64,000 nt of DNA, taken from contig FMBT01000315.1 of NCBI GenBank assembly GCA_900095095.1, positions 124,001 through 188,000 on the forward strand, read 5' to 3'. Below the pieces are notes generated by a model that did no database searches, was not told where the DNA came from, and worked only from the letters and a program-made list of their open reading frames with translations. This document shows, one piece after another, positions 1 through 12,900 of this stretch. How positions within the stretch are numbered: the first letter of the stretch is position 1; each line of letters begins with the position of its first letter. The position numbers were made by a program, and so were the translations under genes. The DNA is from Fragilariopsis cylindrus CCMP1102 (taxonomy: Eukaryota; Bacillariophyta; Bacillariophyceae; Bacillariales; Bacillariaceae).

Positions 1-102
1 GGAGATAGATTCTTCCGCGTGACCTTTTCTGAGACCTTTCATTTGCCTTCAAATACAGGTCGTGATGTACCGCATTGGAATTGTAGAGGATATTCGCCAT
101 GA
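1..102 (+). CDS. possible C-terminal end of a gene cut by the window edge
   Basis: Frame 1 is open from the first base to a TGA at 100-102. The residues (RFFRVTFSETFHLPS, then DVPHWNCRGYSP) have an ordinary protein composition, unlike the low-complexity noise around them. I do not recognise the family. It could be the last exon of a gene lying to the left, or a chance open stretch of 33 codons; the short length makes this weak. Confidence 0.25.
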   Translation, partial: GDRFFRVTFSETFHLPSNTGRDVPHWNCRGYSP

Positions 103-1342
103 GCCTTACTAAAATGCGTATTGCAAGAGTAAGCAGCGGAACGAGTATTGAGCACAAAAACCATGAATACCACTAGCTAGGCAATACTTCGTTATAATAT
201 TAATATTTGGACAAACTTCTCTGCAGAATGAATCGAAATTCTATTTTTCGATCTTTTCCATTAGGAATGAAAGCTGACGTCGTAACAAGCGTTTCGTCGT
301 TCCAATTGCTTTTGATGATTCTTCCATCCAACCAAGTAATGTAGATAATTCATTATACTTTTCAAGCTCAACAAACAACCGTTCGAAGAAGTTGGATTAT
401 AGCAATACTGTTATTACTGTTTGTTTTAATAAGATCATTCAGAATTACTGCAGCTGCAGCTATAGATAAAGAATCAAGTGGATTGGTTATTTCTTTCTGT
501 TCTTATGTAACATATCCAACGAGAGCAATACGAATTTAAAATGATGGCGGACGAAGATGAAGAGGATTAGTACTACGACTACTACTACTAGCAGTAGTTG
601 CATTCATCTACATTTTCGACAAGAATGGTATATATCAATCGCGATATAATAGAGACAATACTGCAGAAGGCAACCTTAGATTCATTCGTTCCTTACTTCT
701 GATATTTGTTTTATCTTTCTTGACTGATCGATGACAATGATAACTGCCTGCATGTTATTTCTTTACTACCTGATCTTGATTGGATGGTTCAATGACGATC
801 GCCTTATTTCGTACCCGTAAGAATCTCTCGTAGAGATATGCGTAAAGATACTTCGAGTTATGATGATTTTAACAGTACAAGTAATCCGTGAATGAATGAA
901 ATAAAGGCTAAATAAGTTTCACGTCCGTGAATGGATGGCTAGTGAGAGGATATTGAATATTCTATGATATTTGCATGGAATGACAACGCATCATGCATCC
1001 AATCGAATGACAAATAAGAATGAGAAATGAATGAGATCAATCAAATCGTAATCCACCCATCACAAAAAATAAAATGACCACGACGACGGATGACGGATGA
1101 CGAAAAAGCAGCAGTCGCGAGGATAGAGCTACGATAGAAAATCAACAATACAATAAATGGGAATGCATGCACGATTGTTGGAAAAGGAAAGGGGAACAGA
1201 GCAGAGCAGATCAGCAAGATCCTACAGTAGCTAGCTAACGTTACAATGCATACAGTCAGTACCATAAAAAGAAAAACTGAGAAAAAAACAAAAAAAAACT
1301 GAGGAAAACAGAACAGACAACACGATGATTGCTGTTTATCGC
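103..1342. other. intergenic, no gene recognised
   Basis: AT-rich sequence with frequent stops in all frames. A hydrophobic minus-strand open frame at 1041-1364 is low complexity and looks like a chance frame. The right end probably holds the promoter and 5' UTR of the AFG1-like gene. No tRNA or clear repeat was seen. Confidence 0.5.
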
Positions 1343-3399
1343 ATGAGGACGATAGCAGCAGCAACGAATTTTGTATGAAAGCGTCGTCGACGAAGATTAT
1401 TCCAATTCCAATTCAACAACGAACATATTTATCACAACCAACCACAACCACAGGAAAGGCAAGAAGTGCTGGTGGTGTTAGTGGTGGATGTTGGTGATGT
1501 TGGTCCAGTAACGTCCGCTTAGAACAACAAATAATAGTAGGTCGTTTGAAACGTGATACTATTCAATCCAATGTTGCATTACATCTGGATCGTTTATATC
1601 AAGATTTAATTATTGCAATGACAATATTGATAATGGGAAACAAAAATGGAGAAAACAAATAGTAGATAAAATATTTACCTCAAAATAAAAGAAGATTTAG
1701 TATTAAATTGTTTTGGGAATAATAATAATGGTTTTAATTTAGTCGATCGATTAAGTCGACGTCATCCTAAGCATAATAATAATCGTCAAAGTCAAAGTAC
1801 TAGTACAACAACAGCATCAGCATCGGCATTAACATTCGATGAAAACGAATATGACAATGACAATGACGATGAAACACAATAATAATACTACAATGATGGC
1901 GATGGTACAAAATATTTCACAATCCATGAAACGATTACTTTATCAGAATATACTACGTACTATTTATAACGTTACTCCTACTACACGTGGGATCTATATT
2001 CACGGTGATGTTGGAATTGGTAAATCATTCCTAATGGATTTATTTCATCAACAAATTACTTTAGCAGAAGAAAAGAAACAACAATAAACATCAACAATCA
2101 CCATCACAATCACAACAACAAACGAATAGTAGTAGCAGTAGTAGTAGGAGAGTACATTTAATGAATTTATGTTAGATGTACATCATCGGATACATATATT
2201 TAAAAGAATAATCCATTAATGGATGCAATACCACAAATTGCGGTGGATATATCAAATGAATTATCATCCAATTCATCAAACAATTCACCAAATTTTAAAT
2301 TATTATGTTTTGATGAATTTCAAGTCACGATATTGCAGATGCAATGATCTTAAAACGTTTATTTGAATTATTATTTTATTTAAATGTGATTATTGTGGCA
2401 ACCTCGAATCGTCCACCTAAAATTATATGAAGGTGGATTAAATCGTATCAGATTTCTACCATTTATAACAACATTAACCAATCATTGTACTATTCTATGT
2501 ATGGATAATGACAATGACAACCACAAACATATTGATTATCGTCGTGATAATATTATTACACCACTTACTACTACCGGTAACGGTAACACAATTGACGATG
2601 ATGACGAAAACAACAACAACAATAAGGCTGTGAATAGTATTCCTGTACCATCCTATTATTGGCCGAATGATGATTCATTGACTAAGTCAGCTCTCGATTC
2701 CATTTTTGCCGCCGATAATGGTCGTAGTCAAGTAGAAATACTTCCGGTACGGATGGGTCGTACTATAACAATAAAAAGATCCAATCCACTAATTTATGTG
2801 GACGATTTACATTTAATGAATTATGTTTATTACCATTAGGTGCGCGGATTATTTAACATTATCGGAATATTATAAAATTATTATTATTGAAAATATACCA
2901 AAATTAGATTCCTCGAAATACAATGAAGCAAGACGATTTGTGACAATGATTGATTCATTTTATGAATCAAAAACACTACAAAAATTAGTGTTGTCAGCAG
3001 AGGTACCATTAGATGAATTATTTGTAGAATTTGATGTAACAGTTGAAACCAATGATGGTGATGAAGAAATGACAATAGTAACAGATACAGATACAGATAA
3101 GGGAGTAGTAGTAAAAGACGATGAAAGAAGAAGACGAAGAAGAAGAAATTGCAGTAATTGGTGAAGGAGGTAGTTCTAGTTCGAGTTCGACAACAACAAT
3201 TCGTACGAAATCAAAATCAAAATCATCCGATGCTGCTGCTGGTGATACTGCTGTTGACGTTGAATGGAGTGCTACTGGGCTGATTGGTGTTTCATTAGCA
3301 CAATTATCATCTGTGAAAGAAGTTGTATTTTCATTCCGACGTGCTGAATCACGATTGTACGAAATGACACAACAGCAACAGCAACATCAGAAGAAATAA
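1343..3399 (+). CDS. AFG1/LACE1-type AAA-related ATPase, reading frame broken in this sequence
   Basis: AFG1-family P-loop ATPases (yeast Afg1, human LACE1/AFG1L, bacterial ZapE) work in mitochondria on quality control of inner-membrane and respiratory-chain proteins. Family landmarks occur in order: an N-terminal '[11 protein letters not shown]' at about 1570-1610; Walker A '[19 protein letters not shown]' near 1990-2045; '[11 protein letters not shown]' near 2163-2195; Walker B 'LLCFDEFQV' near 2300-2325; 'ATSNRPP' near 2400; '[14 protein letters not shown]' near 2425-2466; '[12 protein letters not shown]' near 2812-2850; '[17 protein letters not shown]' and '[16 protein letters not shown]' before 3035; and the 'RAESRLYEM' tail. 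They lie in shifting frames, and several shifts coincide with a missing base in a homopolymer (T-run at about 2160, GG at about 2330, A-run at about 2418). No long insertion interrupts it. I therefore favour sequencing error over a true pseudogene. The start is uncertain; ATG at 1343 or 1375 could open a mitochondrial presequence. Confidence 0.8.
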
Positions 3400-3810
3400 A
3401 AGCAGTGACAATAATGAAAATAAAGAAACAAACGATGTACTGGTGAACAATTAAGTTCTCAATACCGTAGTGCTCACGGCGATTGATTCGCAACTAGTGT
3501 ACTACTAGTAGTACAGTACGCGGTGTGTAGTACGCAGCATTCTTTTCAACCGCGAGTTCATACGATACTTAAGAACATTTTCTTTACACTTTCATTGATA
3601 CTAAGCAAGTATTGTGCGCACAACGTCACAACTTGACACGTTCATTTTTTTATGAATTTATTAGAGGAAGCTGCAGATGAAGCAGAAAATGTTAATTAAT
3701 AAGTATTAATTAACTAAAACAATTTTTTTGTAGCCTATTATTCCTCAAGGCACTTTTATCGCTTAATCTACCAGTTTATATTATTGATCATGACCATCAT
3801 GTCTATCGCC
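3400..3810. other. intergenic between convergent genes
   Basis: About 0.4 kb between the end of the AFG1-like gene (+) and the S41-like gene (-). AT-rich with short inverted motifs such as 'actagtgtactactagt' near 3490-3510. It must hold both 3' ends. No gene seen. Confidence 0.5.
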
Positions 3811-3866
3811 TCAAACAAACATGTAACCCGCTGTCGTTGCCGATACAAGTACTACAGCTGCCTGAT

Positions 3867-6659
3867 CTATACCACATCTGGGAAGAGCTGAAGATGATGT
3901 AGAAGATTGATTACCATCCCCAACATCATTACGTTAGACGAGACACTGCTGCTTGATTTAGAGGATTGATTGCCATCCCCACCACTAGTGCTGTTTGAAC
4001 CATCACCATAATCACTTGACGAGTCAAAATCACTACCTGATGAGAATAGCTCGGAAGCTTCAGCATACAGTGCTGGAAGATCCCCTGCATCATCGATCAT
4101 TGTTTGGGTGTAATAAGATGGTATGTGGTTATCAGGAAGCATCTTGATGTACTGAAGAGGTAGTGCTCCTTCGCCCATAAAGGTACTGTAATAACTCATC
4201 ACTGGAACTTTAGGCAATGTGTTTGCAAAGTAGGGAGGCACAGGTAGTACACTAGAGTACTCTGAGAGCGCAGATGATATAACGGGTGAGAACGTCGAGT
4301 CGCTCTTGAGAAGTTCGTTGAATATGAATAGGAAGCCTGCTGAAAATAGCGAGTCTTCGATGTGGACATTTTGGTTGCTTGCAGGAAACCCAGCCATCAT
4401 AACATCACCTTCTGTTGTATTCAAACCTCCGTAACTAACCGAAACTAGACTACTCTTCACTAAACTACTGTCTCGGTTCTTCCAGAGCTGAGCAACAAGC
4501 GAGGCAAAGATGGCCGTTGTTGAACCACCTACGCCATTTGATACGATGATATACTCCTCAAAGTTATGGCTTGTTTGATATGCGTTAGCAACCGCCTCAT
4601 AGTAAGAGTCTGATGCGCCAACGGTGAAGGGAAGAGATATATTTGTCATCAACCCCCCCCGATTGACTGTACGAAAGCCATTTGGATTATAATCAGATAT
4701 ATCAAATATTCGTGGGCCAGGGTAAATGGTAGTAATTAGAGTCGCTAAATCTTGCGCGACCACTTTCAGTAAAGGAGGAGATCTGTATTTCTCAAAGTTA
4801 TTCATATCTTGGCTGAGGCTTGTAATGTAATCGCAATAACATCCGTCTGGATCTATGCACTCTATTCCATTGCAAACGTTTAGCATGGAACTTAGAGCTC
4901 CATTAATTGACGTAAGCTGATCCTCGGTAAGGCTGTCGATAACACTCTGATAATCTGAGTCTGTGACAGTATTAATTGTGTTACGAATATCATCGTTGAC
5001 TGGGAGAACAGTGTTATTGTAAACTTCCATTGGTGTATTAATGACATAATCAAAATTCTTCTGGAAGAATTCGTACTGTGCAGATGGGTACATAAGTTGA
5101 GCAAGAGTAGCTCCCGAAGTAACTGTGCCTCCTCCATTGTTGGATATATCAACAATGAGCTTCTTCACATTTGCTTCATTTGCTTTAGCTGATAATTCCT
5201 TCCACGCGGTGATAAGCAGTTGGCTATCAATGCTGAAATTCTCTACCTTCAGCACGGCATAACCATCTTCAATTTTACCCGCTGCCATCTTAGTTCCATC
5301 AGGATTTACAACAGTATATTCTGTATCAAAGAATGATGATACTGATTCACTTGTATTTACAAGACTTGATTCATTTCCACTTCTCAACTGAGGGGTGACA
5401 CCATTACTATTAATCTGATCAGGTACGGGTAGTCCAACAGAACGTTTATATGTCTCAAACGCTACTCCCGCTTTGTTTAGTGCCAGTTCTGCCTCAACTC
5501 GATTTATCCCCTCAATTGCACCTGCAGATGAAGTCTTATTCACCTTAAGAGCCTTAAGAGCCACCATTGCAGTTGAGGTCATTGCCGAATGATACAACTC
5601 TTCGTCTCCATTTGCATACACAACACGGACTGAATCAGGATATACATCAGAGGGTCGAGAATTTACTTCGTTAACAAGGAAGAACATCCATACATACGAG
5701 CCTGTACCATATGTATCGTTAAATTGTGATGCAAGTTGATTGTAATTCGTCCGAAACGCTGTTAGTAGAGCATTGAACCTGGCACCAATAGACTGATAGG
5801 AAAGATTAAGAGACGGAGAGTTTGATACCTCGAGGAAGAAACTATATGTATCCATATCATTCAAACTTTTGACAACACTTTCTTCTTCTTCTGTTACATT
5901 CTCATACTTCCAAAATATCTTGAGCGTCAGCTCCCCTTCTGGACCAGTCCCAAACTCATGTCTCCCCGTGACGTTGCCATTTTGACAGCGTTCTGGAATG
6001 TAGAATATAGTAGCCGATGAAAGTACGGAATCATCCCTAAACTGAGGTAGCACCACATGACCATCATGTAGTCTATTGAATACAGAATTAACATCCCAAA
6101 ATGAAGTCACAGTCGCTCCATCGCTCTTCACACGTTCAGTAATAGTTGATAACTCTGCATCAATGTCAACTTGCCCCTCGTCCGGACCTTGTAATATTGT
6201 ATATCCCAATTCTGCCTGATGTGCACGTGGATCACTTGCCGGAGGATCCTTGGCAATGTTGTAGAAGCAGCTATATTCACAACACACAAATCGAAAGTTA
6301 GTATATACAACACAAAACCAATTTGATATATATATTATAAGCAGCATGTAACATACACAATCAGCACATTATATCATGACTCACTATGAATCACGAAAAA
6401 TCTGATGAAGTGCACCAATATGTTGTAGTGTATTTGTTTTATTGATAGTCAGTGACTCAAAACAACGCTCAACGAAGGAAGATCTGTAAAATTTAACCAC
6501 TGGCATCCCCGTTTGAACGAACACATCATCCTTCTGTCCTAAACATGGATCATCATCGTCGGTAATGTTGGTTAGCTGCTGCTGCTCTTGAGACGAAGCG
6601 ATCGTAAAGACAGTTGCGAGAATAAGAAGAATAGTATATAAGTAGATCATAGTCATCAT
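3867..6659 (-). CDS. secreted S41-family (tail-specific protease-like) peptidase, two exons
   Basis: The coding sequence is complement(3867..6270, 6385..6659). The 114-bp intron (6271-6384) has a GTGAGT donor and an ATAG acceptor, and joining it gives 892 residues in frame. I chose ATG 6659 because it opens a clean signal peptide ('MMTMIYLYTILLILATVF' then AASSQE-like end); an upstream in-frame ATG at 6794 would put 45 polar residues in front. An N-terminal domain ('VNSVFNRLHDGHV' near residue 150) precedes an S41-type fold with 'LIVDISNNGGG' near 470 and the candidate nucleophile region 'IVSNGVGGSTTAIFASL' near 670, which resembles CPAF/interphotoreceptor-type S41 proteins. The catalytic Lys is not obvious, so activity is uncertain. 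The tail is Ser/Gly/Asp-rich. A probable one-base loss near 3930 hides a hydrophobic C-terminus ending at 3811 (see findings). Confidence 0.75.
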
Positions 6660-7309
6660 TGTAGAAAGGCGACAATGTCGTTTAGAACTGTTGCGACAGA
6701 CTAACGTGGTTAGAGTTGATTGGTTATTAAAGATTGTTCTAAACAACTTATGGTAGCTACACTGTAGTTCAATTCGGGTTATAGGGATAGGCATTAAGCT
6801 TTGTGAGGCTATGGTGATATCCGTCTACCTACCTACCTAAGTAGAGGTGCACGTGCATTGCTCGAGAAATGAGACGATTGCTAGTTCATCTCTCTCTCAT
6901 ATGCTTTTGGAAGTTGAGAATTGGATTTGGATCGGGGAAATACAAAATAAGGTTGATTTCGTGTTTTCGCTTGCTGCTTGACCGAAGATTGCATTAGTAA
7001 AGAATCTGTTCCTCATCACACATTAGCATCTGTTCTGTCGCGCAAAGTAATTGAGATTTATAAGGCTATTGTTGTTTTTAATAGACGGTAGGTGTATCGG
7101 CTTCTGATTGTGCATGATTATAGACTACGGCTCCAAAAACTAGTGACGCACTAATTGGATTTCATATACTAGATATTACATTCAGGTCTGTGCGCGGACA
7201 GGATAATGTCATTGTCAGGAAGATAGGTATTGTTAATAGGGCTGTATAGATCTCAAGAAAAACAAGGGAAACGGCCTAGTCTATACAAGGCTGAATGCAT
7301 TATAATCCC
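6660..7309. other. intergenic, no gene recognised
   Basis: Upstream region of the S41-like gene followed by AT-rich sequence leading into the copia remnant. A short (CTAC)n run occurs at about 6823-6838. No long terminal repeat could be matched to the copia remnant on its right. Confidence 0.4.
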
Positions 7310-9040
7310 CAGAGGATTAAACTGGGATATCAAACTGCCACCATGATACATTTACAAATATTGATAATTTTCTTACACAACAAGGATATGCTGATTTAGT
7401 CGGACAATCACTACAACGAACTCCAAGTGAACTAAGAAATAAGGAAGATGAAAGAGTTTTGGAAATCTTGGAAACGCATATGGATGCTGATGACCCAATT
7501 TTGTGAATAAAAATTGACCTGCTAAAAATACTCTTCACAAACCAACAATACCATCTTACTGAAGAAGATGAAGCACAACCGCCACAACTGCTACATAAAG
7601 AGGATCTAACTGCCCATGTGTGTGCAGTCAAAACCTGGCATAGAACATTGCATAAAGATTTAGATGCCAAAACAGGAGCTGCTATTTCAACTGAAACGGG
7701 AGCTACTATTTCAATCAAGAGGGGAGCTACTATATCATCAACCAAAAGGGGAGCTGGTGATTTGAATCTGGAATTATTATTTTGTTGATATCATCCGCTA
7801 TTGTTCGACTGCTTGCAACATCAACAAGACCTCCAATATCACTATCTGATACTGAACAAGCTTTTCCATTACCAATTTGAATTGAACGGAATGATACTGT
7901 TGAAGAAATTTGTGCATACCATTCATATTTGGACATGTTTTCACCAGATCCACATGTTACACACATTGGACACCTGAAACTATTTTGCCATATCATCTAC
8001 AACATGTTCATGATGATGAGAGAATAAGATTATACATGAAAATTCAATGGCCTGATGATGATTCACCAAGACAAAATATACCACTTGATGATTTATGCAT
8101 GGATGATCCATGGCTATGTGTTTGCTATGCGTATCAACATGATCTTGTAAATAAACCTTGTTGGGAATGGATACCAAAATATTTTGATTCCAATGAAACA
8201 CTCACAACTATGATACATACATCTCGGATTTCAGCCCTCAGTGAAAAGAAATACAAAATTGGAGTGGAAATTCCATAGTCCACAGGAGCAACAAAACTGG
8301 TGAAAAAAGGGTGATAAGCTTTGGAAAGAATCAATTGATTAAAAAATCATGCCAGATTATTTATGATTTTAATTCATTCAAAGCACTTGAAGATGAAGAG
8401 CCGGCACCATATATATATACAAGTAAGTTCCATATCATGTCATATTTGCTTGTAAAGTTGATGAAAGACATAAAGTAAGATTGGTAATTGATGGAAATAG
8501 ATCTCCACCAGTACATAAAGAAGATTGTTCTGCACCTGCCACATCAATTGAAGCAATACAAATTGGATTTTTATTGGGTCAAATGCATGATCTACAATGC
8601 GTTGCGGGAGATGTTGGGAATGTTTCCCTCGCATCTTTTCCTACAGAAAAATTATACATCATTGTTGGACCAGAATTTGGACCAGAACTTGCTGGAAAAG
8701 GACGTATCCTCAGTAAATCAGTTTATGGAACAAAGACTGGAGCAGTACAATTTCATGGATCACTATCTGCAAAACTTCGACGTATTCATTTTTACCATCA
8801 AGAGCTGATCCAGATTTATGGATGAGGAAGACAGCTGAAGGAGGTTATTACTATATATTGCAAGATACATTGATGATGTTTTGTATTTTTCAAAGAATCC
8901 GGAGAAAATTGTTCACTACCTTGAAAATCTATACATTGAAAGGTGTTGGATATCCACAATTCTATCTTGGGTATGTTGATGCTGACCATGCAAGGAATTA
9001 TGTAACACGTCGATCTGTTACGGGGGGATACTTCGAGTAA
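7310..9040 (+). mobile_element. decayed Ty1/copia (CoDi-like) retrotransposon, internal deletion
   Basis: Fragments of a copia-type polyprotein lie in several frames. Recognisable blocks: 'DKLWKESID' near 8310-8335; 'KVRLVIDGNRSPP' near 8476-8512; the RT core, where 'QMHDLQCVAGDVGN' near 8583-8622 replaces the usual D-I-x-N-A-F stretch; 'GPEFGPELAGKGR' near 8668-8705; 'SKSVYGTKTGAVQFH' near 8713-8757; 'ARYIDDVLYF'-like residues near 8860-8890 (the DD motif); and 'KGVGYPQFYLG' near 8940-8970. The last runs directly into an RNase H piece, 'VDADHARNYVTRRSVTGGY'. In full-length copia elements these two regions are well separated, so an internal deletion is inferred. Upstream (7310-8300) are fragments with no clear identity that may derive from the integrase-RT linker. 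Many stops and shifts make it inactive. No LTRs or target duplications were seen. Confidence 0.75.
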
Positions 9041-9112
9041 CTTCTACCCAATCCCGCGTTCAGGGGAGGGAAAGCTTCCGATTTGTCCGTCAATCTCAGG
9101 ACGCTGACATAA

Positions 9113-9335
9113 ACATGTTGTTTCGTAAACAACAATTTTTATGTTCTTTGCATGAAGTCGCAAAAAATTGGGACACTAAGTGTGATGACACATGTTGTGT
9201 CGTAAAGGCGTTATTTTCTTGCATGAAGTCGCACAACTCGGGGACATTAAGTGTGATGACACATGTTGTTTCGTAAACAGTTATGTTCTTTGCATGAAGT
9301 CGGTCAAATTGGGACAATAAGTCGAATGTGTCAAT
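9113..9335. repeat. three-copy tandem repeat, about 71-77 bp unit
   Basis: Units begin with 'acatgttgt(t/g)tcgtaaa' at about 9113, 9190 and 9261. They continue through 'tgcatgaagtcg' and 'gggaca(c/t)taagtgtgatgac'. The third unit is partial and diverged. It lies just downstream of the copia RNase H fragment and may be part of its degraded 3' end. Confidence 0.75.
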
Positions 9336-9994
9336 CAAAAAAAGAACAGTTTTCTTAACATATGTTTTTTTCATCTGTTTGGCGGCGAGTTAAATCAATT
9401 GTATTTCGTTAAATAATTTTGCTCAAGTGCGTTTTATAAATTATAAATATGGAGAGTGTTTTAACGAACAATGACCACGAAATAGAAGAATCAAAAGCAA
9501 CCATGACGCATTGTTTTAACCAAAAAAACATTTCGCGAACTGTTGAAAGTGTAATCATTATTCTTCTTTTTTAAATTTATGGGCACACGTTGGGGATGAA
9601 ATAGCTGAATAGACACATTGTTTGTTACATCATTACCGCACTTATACTAACTAACAATAAATAAAAAAAACAAGAACGGCTACATGCAAGTCTCACATAG
9701 AATTCTTCTATTCATCAAAAGTGAGAACAGAGTGAAATAAAATAATAAGAACGTGTACAGTTGTACTTGTACGTTCTTTTTTAAAAGTAAAGAAAGAGAA
9801 TAACAAAGATAACAGAAGAATTCAAGTTAATACCGTATGCTGATTTGAATCATCGAGAACATCAGCACACATACCACATCATAATAAATTTGTCGTCGAA
9901 GGAACACGGAGAAGGTAGTTCTACGACTTCTTGCGGTTTTTTTTTATTGCTATCCGCAACCAAAATCAAATCAATATTCCTCCTCCTTATTCCA
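9336..9994. other. AT-rich intergenic and probable 5' UTR
   Basis: No gene recognised. The region just upstream of 9995 stays open in the frame of the following gene from 9845, but has no ATG there until 9995, so it is read as 5' UTR. Confidence 0.45.
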
Positions 9995-12900
9995 ATGAAC
10001 GAACGTAAGACGACGAGGACCGGACAATCCTCGTCCTTAACGGCGATTGAATGTAAGATCCAGCCGTTATTAGGGAACAATAACGCTGACCCATCTCCTT
10101 CGTTCGTTTCATCCACATCCGCATCCTCATCCACAAAGCCAATTCAACAAGGTATCCAAACTCAAACGCAAACGCAAACTCCCACCCAACAAGCAGTGTC
10201 AAAACTTCTAAATCCGCATCAACAACAACAGCCTCATCAACAGCAGCAGCAACAGCAACAGCAGCAATATCAGCAGCAACCTGTCATTTCTTCTGCGAGT
10301 AGTAGCACGTCTGCTAATCTACTAGCTACTCCAAGCGCTAACACATACAACACTAATACTAGCGGTAATAAAGTTTCAATGTTTGGTGTGATGAATCATA
10401 ATCATGTTGATCAGCAGCTGCAGCTGCAGCAACAGCAACAGCGTATCAATAGTCATTCTAACGTGAATGCGAACATGGACACGAATGTGAACGCGAATGT
10501 GAATGTGGATGTGAATGTGAATATGAACGGACAATCAAAACCTGGTACTGGTGGCGTAGGTGGCGTACTAGCTTCTTCTACTTCTTCTACCCCATCTAAT
10601 AACAGCAGTATCAACGACCCTTCCGATTGGTTGCAGCAAATCTTACTCAATCCTGTTGCTGTCCAGAATCTCACACAGAACCAGAACAGTAGCAATACCA
10701 ACAACTGGAGTAATAACAATAGCAGTAACAGTAACGCCATGGTAACTGATCAGGACTGGCAGAATCTATTTCCTTCCACATCACAGAAAACTCAACAGTC
10801 ACAACCACAGTCTCAACAACAGTCGCATCAGCAACAGAAACAGCATTCAAGTAATATTATATTCCAATATAATCAAACTCAAGCACAAGCGCAACAGAGT
10901 CTGGTTCCTTCTCCGGGGAATAACAACAATATTGCTGGGCCTGCTAAGACTGCTGCGAATAATAACCAGCAATGGTTTGCTGTCAACAATAACAATGCTG
11001 CTATACAGCAAGCACAAGCACAGCCACAGCCACAACAGCCCGTTCCTCCTCAACAGCAACAGCAACAATTGAATCGTCTCCAACAAGAATTACAACGTCG
11101 TCAATTACAATTGCAGCAGCAGAATCAGCAGCAATTGCAGCAGCAGCAACAGCAACAACTTTTAGGAACCAACAACAACAACAGCGGCAACTGTCTTACT
11201 AGTACTTCTCAGCAGATGTATCTTCCGCCACAACAACAACAACAACAGGCATCGATTCAACTACAAAAGCAACAGCAGCAGCAGTTGCAGCAGAATGCAT
11301 CAGCAGCACCAGCAGTAGCATCACCATCGGTAACTCCAGTAACGAGCGAACAACAACAGCAACAACATCTTCTTCTTTTGGCTTTGATGATGCAACAGAA
11401 CAATAATAACAACACCACTAATAACGGTGTTGGTGTTGCCAACGTCGATACTGTCAATGCAAATGTCAATACTGCCAATACTGCTGTCAGTGGTGGTAGT
11501 AGTGCCATAGGAAGTAGTAATGTTAATGCATCAATTACATCGGCATTGGCATCACCAGAAGGAATGAGATTACTGAACTCATTCTTGGTTGCACAAAAAC
11601 GTGAGGGTGAACAGCAACAAGCTAGCAGCAGTACTGTCGTCAATGGACAACAACAGCAACAACAACAACTACAGGGTCTCATGTCGAATCAACATGCGTT
11701 ATTCCTTTCACAGCAACAGCAACGTCAACAGCAACAATTGCAACCATCACTGATACAATCATCGTTGACAGCGACACCGATGCAATCATCATCTAATATG
11801 GCGGCAGCATCTATGTCTAATATGGCGGTATTTCCACCTCCTTCTATTCATGCTGGTCTTCATCAACCTGTATCATCAAGCCGTAGGAATAATTCTTCCA
11901 CCAACATCAGTATGACTGCTGGCGCTGGCGGCGCAACTAATACTGCCACTGCCAGTATTGATGACCCACCAGGATATCTTTCCTCAACATCGTCATCATC
12001 AAAAATGCCAGCAATGACGTATCGTCATACCAGTACCAGTACTAGTGCTACTTGTAGTAATGATAGCAGCACCAACGACAGTATTAGTGGCAATAGCAAC
12101 AAAAGGAAGGCAACTGGCGATGGTAATGATAGTGCATTCCCTGTTGTTTTATATAATGAAAATGATGGTGGGATATTAGGGGAATATCAAACTTTGTTGA
12201 GGCAACAACTAGAATTATTTGAAGCTGATGGACACGATGTTATTAATGGTACATTCCGTCAAGGTCGATCAACACCAATCCAATTGGGTCAAATTGGAAT
12301 GAGATGTAAACATTGTGCAACATCACCATTAGCTATCCGTACAAAAGGTTCTGTTTACTGTAAGTACCAGTACTGTCATAACTTGACTTACATATCTTTT
12401 TTGTTCCTGCACTCTGCGTAGTCATCATCTCAAAACGGGAAAGTAGTAATGTATTGTATTGCTCTGAATTACCATATTATTATTGTTCGTTGTTAAATCT
12501 TCTTACCTTTATCGTGATTCTACTCCCTCCTTTTTTGCTATGTGTTATGACGCCACAGTCTCTCAAACCATCAAGGGAATGTATCAAATCGCTCAAAATA
12601 TGTCCAAGGTAAGAATTTCCCCGTGATTTTTGTGAATTTGCGACTACTTTTGCGGTCCTTTTCATTCATCTCACTTTTTATCAACTACAATCGAATAAAA
12701 ATCACTTCCCGTTATAGGTTCATTTATGCGAACGATGTACACGCCTACCTCCAGAAATCAAGAATAGGATGGTCATTTTAAGAAAGTAAGTCTTCAACTA
12801 CTAGACTAGCACTTCGTAATACGATGACACGACTACTAAATAATGATCGAAGCCAAAATGCAAAATGCGCATCCACATCCTTCAGCAGCTCGGTAATCGT

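Noticed and set aside
1041-1364. Minus-strand open frame of 107 codons, Phe/Ser/Leu-rich
   Set aside because: Low complexity, produced by A-rich and purine-rich sequence on the other strand; no recognisable domain, and it overlaps the likely 5' region of the AFG1-like gene.
1839-3399. Programmed frameshifting in the AFG1-like gene
   Set aside because: Too many shifts, each at a different short homopolymer, with no slippery-site and structure pattern; sequence error is simpler.
10453-11682. Several antisense open frames rich in Leu or Cys
   Set aside because: They are the reverse reading of CAG/CAA and AAC repeats that encode Gln and Asn tracts on the plus strand.
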